A stretch of 64,000 bases of DNA from Rutpela maculata (Eukaryota; Arthropoda; Insecta; Coleoptera; Cerambycidae): the NCBI GenBank assembly GCA_936432065.2, contig OW386286.2, positions 9,603,208 to 9,667,207 on the forward strand, given 5' to 3'. Below are positions 56,501 to 64,000 of this stretch, one piece after another. The stretch's first letter is position 1; every line of letters begins with the position of its first letter. The translations under genes and the position numbers were made by a program. The notes beneath the pieces were generated by a model. It saw only the letters and a list, made by a program, of their open reading frames with translations, was not told the origin of the DNA and did not search any database.

Positions 56501-57997
56501 TAAACAAATCAAGGATCGGTTGGAAAATCACGATTTTTTAAATATTTCACCCCCTTAGACGGGGTGACAAATTATTTCAGTGGTGAGAAACAATGCACTA
56601 CCCTATTGGCAACAAGTCTACGTTAACATTTGAATAATTCAAGGATCGGTTGGAAAATTACGATTTTTTTAATATTTCATCCCCTTGCTTCACCCCCTTA
56701 GACGGCCTGACAAATGATTTCAGTGGTCGGAAACAATATATTACTCTATTGCCAACAAGTCTACGTTAAAATTTTGACATTTCAAAAATTGTTTACAAAG
56801 GTATGATTTTTTTAATATTTCATCCCCTCGCTTCATCCCCTTTAGACGGGCTGACAAATGATTTCAGTAGTTAGAAACAATACACTACCCCTCTGGCAAC
56901 AAGTCCACGTTAAAATTTAAGCAATTCAAGGATCGGTTGGAAAGTCATCGATTTTTTAACTATTTCACCCCCTTAGACGGGGTGACAAATGATTTCAGTG
57001 GTTAGAAACAATATACTACTCTATTGCTAACAAGTCTACGTTAACATTTTGACATTTCAAAAATTGTTTACAAAGATATGATTTTTTTAACATTTCATCC
57101 CCTCGCTTCATCCCCTTAGACGGGCTGACAAATGATTTGAGTGGTTAGAAACAATACACTACCCCATTAGCAACAAGTCTACGGTAAAATTTTAACAATT
57201 CAAGGATCGGTTGGAAAGTTACGATTTTTTAAATAATTCATCCCCTTGCTTCACGGACGGTCTGACAAATGATTTCAGTGGTTAGAAACAATACACTACC
57301 CCATTAGCAACAAGTCTACGTTAAAATTTTTACAATTCAAGGATGGGTTGGAAAGTTACGATTTTTTAAATATTTCATCCCCTCGCTTCACCCCCTTGGT
57401 CAAGCTGACAAATTATTTCGATGATTAAATATAATTAATCCTATTATTGATAATGTGTCTGCATTAAAACTTTTACATTTCAAGATCTCTTTAAAGTAAT
57501 TATCGATTATTAATATATTTTACTCCTTCTCATCCCCTTGAACACCCGGACAAATAATTTACAATATTTTAATATTTTAAATATTTTGGCAGATCAAGAC
57601 TTATTTCGAATATTTGATTTTTGAAACATTTCATCCCCTCGCCTCAACCCCTTAGACGGGCTGACAAATGATTTCAATATCTATAAACAACCCAGTACCT
57701 ACTCTATTAGTAACAAGTCTGCGTTAAAATTTTGACAAATCAAGAATTAAGTAGAAAATTATTATTTTTTTTTTAATTCAAATTATTTATTGAGAAATTA
57801 TATTAATTTACCCCTTTCATGTGTTCCCTAAGCAAATTTCATAAAATTTAACAAAAGTAATTTGCATTAGTAAAGGCAAGTCAAACAGCGGCTTGTAATT
57901 AAATAATAACAAATAAAATATTAGGTATTATTTCATGACCACGACTTTATCGATTATAGTCGTACAGCAAACTGTGGCTGTGGATGATTTCACATCG
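53528..57997. repeat. Satellite-bearing insertion with 1105-bp higher-order repeat
   Basis: About 30 monomers of roughly 128-145 bp, each with GACGGGCTGACAAATGATTTC (or the GGGGTGAC / GGCCTGAC variants), CAACAAGTC(C/T)ACGTTAAAAT and GATCGGTTGGAAAGT. Monomer types alternate in a fixed order of eight. The diagnostic CTACCGCACT variant occurs at 53987, 55092 and 56197 (counted at CCGC), exactly 1105 bp apart each time. From about 57400 the monomers decay, and 57745-57997 is a non-repeated tail with a CGACT...AGTCG hairpin near 57941-57961. Flanked by GTTTA (53523-53527 and 57998-58002). No coding frame. Confidence 0.9.
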
Positions 57998-59419
57998 GTT
58001 TAAATAGTGGCACATTTGGACCAGATGAGGAAGGCATTTTTGTGTCAAACACACTTCTCAAAACCACTTCAAAAATATGATGTCTACAAGGAAAATATAG
58101 AATATCTGTTTCTAATTTTTGTTGCAATAGTGTGGCTGCCCCATTTATATAACCCATATTTGATGCTGTTGTATCACAACACAAAGCTATTACCTTTTCG
58201 TCCAAATTCCATTCACAAAGCACATCATAAACTGCTTCAGTCTGTTATCTTCCAGTTGAATTGGGCAAAGCTGGTACTCCAAGTAGTTGTTCAATATCTC
58301 CACTAGTAACTAAGATAGCAAGTCTATCGATATTTCCCATTCCAGTGAGAGAAGGTAAAAGTTTTCCATCCCAATGGATGACTGGGGCCGGCAATTCAGA
58401 ATTACCGAAGGCAGTTTTTAATATTTCAGCTCTTTCTTCGCGGATGCGTTGTCTAGAGCGCTGAAGTGTGGTTCTGCTGATGGACAAAGATGTGGTGTCA
58501 TGTCCTAGTGCTTCTGCTACTGCCGTCAAAATATGGACTCCATACCTGTCGCTTATTTTGCAAGCATCAAATGTAGCGGCTATTTTTGGTGTGATGATGT
58601 TACATGTTCCATACAATCTCCTCTTTTTTGGCTGTGAGGGGCCAGGCTGGTCTTGTAACAACTCGTCTTGGGCTTCGATTATTTCATCTTCATTTTCGTT
58701 GGAGTCGGTTGAATTACTACTTGATGATGGACAGGTGACTGTTTCCTCTAATCTAGCTTTTTCTTGTTGACTTCGTTGCATTCGTTCGGATAATTTCTGT
58801 AATTTCTCCTTAGCTGATTTTTCTTGAGAAGCAAGTTGGTAATCAATACCATGCATAAATCCAGGACGTCCCTTTTTTCTTTGGTTAATTAAAAACTGCT
58901 TATCTTCATCTATTTTCATCAACTCCAATGCATTTGCATGAGAAATGTCAAAAAGATCGTCCAATTTTTCAACGAAATTTTTTTCTTTACTCCCGCACTG
59001 GCCCTTTTAGCCGATTTTTGTAAGTTCCTCCACTCTGCATAAAGATTATCTAGTTGTTTAACACAATGAAAATCCTGACGTGTCGGAATGCGAGCTTTAT
59101 CCCAAAAAAACGACACCTCTTTTATTGTTAATTTAGCATTTTCATGTACACTTAGCTTCACTTCACGAATGTTATAAAAGAGCACTTGTAATACTTGTCT
59201 ATTAGACGGCAATTTATTGCCAATGATTTGTGACGAATAGTGTCCAACTAAGTAAATGAAAGTATCTTTTCGTAAGGATCTAACATCAGCCATCATTAAA
59301 TGTTTTTTCAAAAAGGAACGTATGCTAGAACTTATAATGTCACCACTGTAAAACACAATTGCAAACTGACATAAAAACCTACCGTGTAGGTGCATTATAT
59401 TTCCAAACTTCCAAAACAA
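57990..59419 (-). pseudogene. hAT-like transposase, N-terminal two thirds (broken)
   Basis: Read in order: 59419-58985 (MMADVRSLRKDTFIYLVGHY ... TKEVSFFWDKARIPTRQ-like ... KSAKRASAGVKKK), frameshift in an A run near 58980, 58975-58248 (VEKLDDLFDISHANALELMK ... KKRRLYG ... VIHWDGKLLPSLTG ... LLGVPALPNSTGR), an in-frame TAA at 58247-58245, then QTEAVYDVLCEWNLDEKVIA, LCCDTTASNMGYINGA and YFPCRHHIFEVVLRSVFD to 58003. The D-TTASN and C-RHHI-EVVL blocks parallel the first catalytic Asp and the C/H region of hAT transposases. The family is a common uncharacterised transposase-like protein. The start codon is uncertain (MM at about 59300, or an upstream exon joined at TGTTTTACAG near 59349). Confidence 0.75.
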
Positions 59420-61220
59420 ATAATTTCTAGGAAATAATTACACCAATAAAACATTATGAGAAAAGAGGTAGACATTTGTGGTTTAAGTAAAATTTAAGTG
59501 TATTACCGTAATAAAATCTTATCTACAAATTTCTACCTGAATGCGGCACGGGTTACCGTTCACCGAATTATCTGAAACTTTGACATAAATTATTCCTAGT
59601 ATAATAGTATATTTTCGTGGGGTGAGACTTAAAAAATACGCAAAAAAAATTCACCCCCTATAGAGATGGGCGACCCTAGTACTCATTTAAACTACTTCGA
59701 GTACTTTGCTTGAAGTAGTTTCACCATATACTTTGCACATAAAACTACTTCAAGTACTTGATACTTAAAGTAGTACTTTACCCAGCTCTGATGGAGGCAA
59801 ATTTTTTGAGACTTTCCGTGGACGGCGTAAAAACTATGATTACATAACACCGCCGTTGATTGTTCACATCACATACCTCTGGCATCAGAGGGTGGTTTAA
59901 TGAAATCAAATTTAACTTTTCTTGCAAAGTGCAAAAAAAATCTGAGCAAATCAATAGTGAATATGAAAGATTTGCAGTAATTAGATGAGAGAACACATTG
60001 ATACGTTCCCACGCTTTTTATTTAAGCCATACTGCAATACCACTATTTCACAGATGCAAGATGTATTTTTGTATTAGATTTTTATTAGAAATATTAGAGA
60101 ATCCGGAAAGGGTCTAACCGGATAAGCATGACGAGTCGGCCCCCAAATGGCAACCTATATCGAAACTTATGTTTTAATATCGGCTTGATGTATGAACTCG
60201 AGTATATGTGTTTTGCCGCCGTACTCCGCTTTGACCTTGAGATATGGAAAAAAAAATAAGCGCTTGCATGACTATCCTTCAAAGAGACATATCTCGAAAA
60301 CTAATTGAGCTAGAGAGGTAAAACCAACGGGAGGTTTCAGGTAACCTTAAAGAATATATTATATATATTTTTTGAATTTTTAGAATAATTACGTACATCA
60401 TTAAAAAATAAATAAAAAATATAATAATTAATATTTCCGTGTTCTCTATGACTTACAATCACTGAAATAATATATGTTGTAATACTTTATATGCACTATT
60501 ACTCATAAAAGTTGGGATAATTTTTTTTTAAATACTCGTTATTTAATTTCAAAAAAACGTAAGAGAGCCGATTTTTGAATTATGCTAACCAAAATTATTG
60601 AGCTTAACCAAAATGTCCATTTTTTATTTAAATCTTAATAAAACATATAAAAAAAAAATTATTTTTTTTACTCCAATTTATATAAATCTTGTTACTCGGG
60701 GGGTTTTCGAAGTCACTGATTACGAATGTGATATCCAAATTGTCATAAACCAACCTACAAGATGGCGGAATCAATGGCAGCTATAAAATGCTAAAAAATT
60801 ATGAACAATGAAATATTTTCGTTAAAGTACAAGTTCCAGGAAGAAATTCAAGATGGCGGATCCAATATGGCGGCAACAAGATGATAAAACTGACTTAAAA
60901 TTAAATTAAACGCATTAAACTAAAAAGGCTATTCCTAAGAATTATTAAAAGATTTAAAAAGGAACAATTTTTCTGAAATTTTCAAATATTATTTTTTTTT
61001 ATCTGCTAATAATATAATAAACACCTAACATCAAGAACTTTAAAACAAGAATATTAAACCTAACATAACCTAAGCCTAATAGAACCTCAAACCAAGAACT
61101 CTATACCTAACATAACCTAAGGCAAAAGAGTTTTACACCATGAACTTTAAAACTTAGTGCAAAAATGTTTCGTCCTTATTTAAATTTCTCTGTTTAATCT
61201 GTGTTGTTTAATAGTTATTA

Positions 61221-61346
61221 AGGTACCAAGGGTGTTATAAGGATAATAACGCACCGAGGTCGGCAGTGTACAATCCCGAGGGCCTCTGGCCCGAGGGAGT
61301 GTACGTCGACCGAGGGCGTCATTATCCTATAACACCCGTGGTGCCT
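61221..61346. repeat. Large hairpin with GC-rich arms
   Basis: AGG(T)ACCA(A)GGGTGTTATA...GGATAATAACGC...CCGAGG pairs with CCTCGG-type, GCGTCATTATCC and TATAACACCC(G)TGGTGCC; centre GGCCTCTGGCC near 61284. One arm is about 62 bp. Confidence 0.75.
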
Positions 61347-61355
61347 TCAACGTTT

Positions 61356-61675
61356 AATGTCCTGCAAGTCTGTTATTTAATTCGAATTTTTTTTTTGACA
61401 TTTACGATTTATTAATTTGACATCTATTATGTTCAGAACGATTTGATTTAAAAGAGGGTAAAAATCAAAATTGTTTGTAAACGCCGCCGTTGCATAGCAA
61501 CGCATTTTGTTTGTCAATACGCTATCATAATTTGCTTGTTTTGGGTTGTATTATAATTTTATAATGCCCTAGGGCGTTATAGATATTCATAACGCCCTAG
61601 GGCGTTATTTTTCATTTAATGTATCTCAAAATAGGGTGGTTACTGTAAAATAACAGACTTGTAGGACATTAATAC
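61356..61675. repeat. TIR repeat with twin CCCTAGGG palindromes
   Basis: AATGTCCTGCAAGTCTGTTA at 61358 pairs with TAACAGACTTGTAGGACATT near 61650-61669. Inside, AACGCCCTAGGGCGTTAT and its near copy (61562-61609) form two adjacent 16-bp palindromes. Confidence 0.65.
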
Positions 61676-61706
61676 TATTAATACTCCAATTGAGTTCATA
61701 ATTTTT

Positions 61707-62429
61707 ACTTCCACGTCCAGTGGAAGTATAGTAACGACAAAAAAATTTTTTAAAATTTTTATTGTCCAAATAGGCTTAAAATGTCATGAAACGTCGAGAT
61801 TTTAAGTTTGAGCGAAAAAAAAATTTCTGTCTGTCTGTCGGTCTGTCTGTCTGTCGGTCTGTCTGTCGGTCTGTCTGTCGGTCTGTCTCTCTGTCTGTAA
61901 CTTTTTTTTGTGCGCACGTTTACTCTGGAACCGTGTAAGATATTGACTTTAAATTTGGTACACATATGTACTTTAATGAGATCTAGAACTAGATTATATT
62001 TTCATCTTGTTCCGTCGAAGGGTTGGGGGGTAAATTGGGGTAAATTTGGGGTAAATAGGTAAATCAAGCAGGTAAGAGTCCATAAAATTGGTATTTAGTA
62101 TATACAAGAGAAGCTAAGGTCTCAAAAAAAATTTTGGCATTAGCCACCCCCCTTACCACCCCCATCCCATTATTAAAGGGGATGAAAAAAAATTGTGATT
62201 TAGTGTGTGTACAAGAACCAAAAACCTCAAAATGTTTTTTTACTTCATCCACCCCCACTACCACCCCTTATCACCACTGCCACCCCGCTACCGATGTGGG
62301 GTATCGTTTATGGGTTTTTGGGGTAGAGGATTTCAAATATTATATTATTAAAGTTCCATAAACAATTATTTCCACATACAAAAATTTTTTCGTTGTGAGT
62401 GACTTGGAAAAGAATCTGGATGTGGGAGT
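61707..62429 (+). repeat. Dispersed repeat R1, copy 5 (full) with CTGT microsatellite
   Basis: ACTTCCACGTCCAGTGGAAG start, CTGGATGTGGGAGT end, similarity continuing to GGGCAGCGGTTTTTT at about 62456. The (CTGT/CGGT)n run spans about 61826-61900. Flanks ATAATTTTT on both sides (61698-61706 and about 62457-62465) look like a 9-bp target duplication, and the empty site can be read from the opposite arm of the host element near 60790-60810. Confidence 0.8.
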
Positions 62430-63367
62430 AGTGATTCCTTGGGCAGCGGTTTTTTATAATTTTTTAGCATTTTATAGCCGCCATTTTGCAGATTGGTTTA
62501 TAACAATTTGGATATCAGATTCGTAATCAGCGACCTCAAAAACCCCCTTAGTAACAAGATTTATGTAAATTGGATAAGGACAACATTTTTTTTGTAAGAT
62601 TTAAATAAAAAATAAACATTTTGGCGAAGCCCAATAATTTTGGTTGGCATAATAAAAAATCGACTCTCTTACGTTTTTTTGAAATTAAATAACAAGTATT
62701 TAAAAAAAAATTATCCGAATCGGTTGCGAAGTGCTCTAGATAATTTTGAACGAAAAAATTACAATTCGTGCCACTGTGCGCAATATGAAATAGATATTTA
62801 CGTGACAATTATTTATATTTTCATTCAATTCAATCTCTTCTAACAATAATTCCAATTCATAAAATATTTATATGTGTCCCATGTCAAGTTTGTATCCTTA
62901 TGATGTAGTGCGCGTCGAATTTTATTTTTTTTTCGAAGTGTTGCACCAACTTTTTTCTAACGCAACTTTTATGAGTAATAGTGCATATAAAGTATTACAA
63001 CATATATTATTTCAGTGATTGTAAGTCACAGAGAACACGGAAATATTAATTATTATATTTTTTATTTATTTTTTAATGATGTGCGTAATTATTCTAAAAA
63101 TTAAAAAAATGTAAAATATACTCTCTAAGGTTACCTGAAACCTCCCGTTGGCTTTACCTTCCTAGCTCAATTAGTTTTCGAGATATGTCTCTTTGAACGA
63201 TAGTCATGCATGCGCTCATTTTTTTTCCATATCTCGAGGTCAAAGCGGAGTACGGCGACAAAACACATATAAATCGCGTTCATACATCAAGTCGATATTA
63301 AAACATGAGTTCCGATATTAGTTGCCATTTGGGGGCCGACTCGTCATGCCTATCCGGCTAAACTCTT

Positions 63368-64000
63368 TAACTCGAAAGATAATAATAATTATTATTAAAA
63401 TTACCAAATGATAAAATAAACGTTTTTCAATGTTGACTGTTCGTCTATTTCCCTGATCCGTATAAAGTTTGATCAATGAGCTTATTTAGTGATATTTACT
63501 TTATAATTTATTTTTGCATTTTCCGTGAGTATTTAACCCTTATAAGTATATAGTGAAAAAATTAGGCCGCTAGCGTTAATATTAACCTTAATATTTGATT
63601 TCCAATTCGTAACATATTTGAAACGGCCGACGGCGCAGATGATGTCACACCACTCCACTGGTACTATGAGTTATGTGGTTATATTCAGTTTAAGAGCTTT
63701 CTTTGTACACTGTGCGGGTGTGACGTTATTTAACTAATTTGATGCTGTTATTTTTTATACATAAAAATATGTGTTCTCTATAAGATGGATACGCTGCTGA
63801 TTTCAACATTTTGCATGTAGACATTTTTATGGTTATGGAATATTTTAATAATGAAGATAAGTAAGTGCTGATATGAGGAGGTACAGAGGTAGGTTAACTA
63901 GATATATAACTGATTTAATAAAGTCTATCGAATTTATCTGACTTTCAGCTAGATGAAATTATGGCGATAACGCTGTTGGTTATGTGATGTGCAAATAAAG
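63368..64000. other. No gene seen
   Basis: AT-rich sequence to the right edge. No JHEH exon-1-like coding was found on the minus strand. Confidence 0.4.

Larger units (their letters stand above)
52101..59790 (-). mobile_element. hAT-like DNA transposon (7.7 kb, including a 4.47-kb insertion)
   Basis: TIRs CAGAGCTGGGCAAAGTACT / AGTACTTTACCCAGCTCTG (18 of 19 paired), exact 8-bp duplication ATGGAGGC at 52093-52100 and 59791-59798. The right subterminal region (59680-59790) repeats AGTACTT/AAGTAGT motifs, as hAT ends often do. The minus strand carries a decayed transposase (59419-52565). Without the satellite insertion the element is about 3.2 kb, a normal hAT size. Class is inferred from target-duplication length, ends and protein motifs. 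Confidence 0.88.
60108..63367. mobile_element. Long-TIR transposon, ends AAAG(A/G)GT(C/T)TA(A/G)CCGGATA
   Basis: Inverted arms of about 690 bp (left 60108-60800) and about 910 bp (right 62450-63367). Shared landmarks are ATGACGAGTCGGCCCCCAAA, GCGGAGTACGGCG (either strand), ACATATCTCGAAAACTAATT, AGGTTACCTGAAACCTCC (either strand) and AAAAAAACGTAAGAGAG. The middle holds a fold-back (61221-61346), a TIR repeat (61356-61675) and repeat R1 (61707-62429). No transposase was seen. Target duplication not resolved. Confidence 0.8.

Noticed and set aside
53528..57740. Possible CRISPR-like or coding repeat array
   Set aside because: Monomers are about 128-145 bp, contiguous without unique spacers and full of stops in all frames; this is satellite DNA in a eukaryotic genome.
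58007..58306. Plus-strand frames opposite the transposase (58007-58306, 58468-58770)
   Set aside because: Antisense shadows of well-supported minus-strand transposase sequence.
61020..61130. CCTAACATAACCTAA-type runs as telomeric repeat
   Set aside because: Irregular and short; it does not match the insect TTAGG telomere unit.

Overview
This window is nuclear DNA of an arthropod, almost certainly an insect. It is AT-rich, has long introns with GT/AG splice sites, and is crowded with transposons. The only clearly functional protein genes are two juvenile hormone epoxide hydrolase (JHEH) genes, which is the main reason for calling it an insect. The density of nested DNA transposons, LINE remnants and satellite suggests a large repeat-rich genome such as that of a beetle or hemipteran; the order is inference.

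Genes. Both JHEH genes lie head-to-tail on the minus strand. Gene A is complete (five exons, 38429 down to 16494, 475 residues) and occupies about 22 kb because its introns are full of mobile elements. Gene B (exons 2-5, 50906 down to 45368, 390 residues seen) lies upstream in the direction of transcription and has compact introns. Its first exon was not found up to the right edge. The visible splice positions and phases match between the copies, so they are a tandem duplication. Both keep the epoxide hydrolase catalytic residues, but A differs from B at three active-site motifs (GFGFS for GYGFS, GGDFG for GGDWG, acid Asp for Glu). Both products should hydrate the epoxide of juvenile hormone or related epoxides at the ER membrane.

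Layout. 1-4450: dispersed repeats, three hAT-type MITEs with exact 8-bp target duplications, a weaker fourth TIR element, and a tRNA-derived SINE that one of the MITEs interrupts. 4450-8000: foldback-like element whose inverted arms are made of about 0.5-0.6-kb tandem units. 8254-11434: 3.2-kb element with long terminal inverted repeats. 11435-16490: a hAT MITE and a TIR element at 13446-15986 containing a Helitron-like 3' end. 16494-38429: JHEH A and its transposon-filled introns. 38430-45367: intergenic, with a 2.1-kb long-TIR element carrying a broken transposase-like gene that a MITE has split. 45368-50906: JHEH B, with another long-TIR element in intron 3. 51000-52100: GC-richer stretch of unknown nature. 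52101-59790: hAT-like element with an 8-bp target duplication and a recognisable decayed transposase, itself split by a 4.47-kb insertion made almost wholly of a satellite with a 1105-bp higher-order period. 60108-63367: long-TIR element with a further dispersed repeat nested inside.

The most informative features are the JHEH duplication with active-site divergence, the satellite-bearing insertion inside the hAT transposase, the foldback element, and several TA-target elements whose ends begin GTC(C/T). No rRNA genes, CRISPR arrays or functional tRNA genes were seen.
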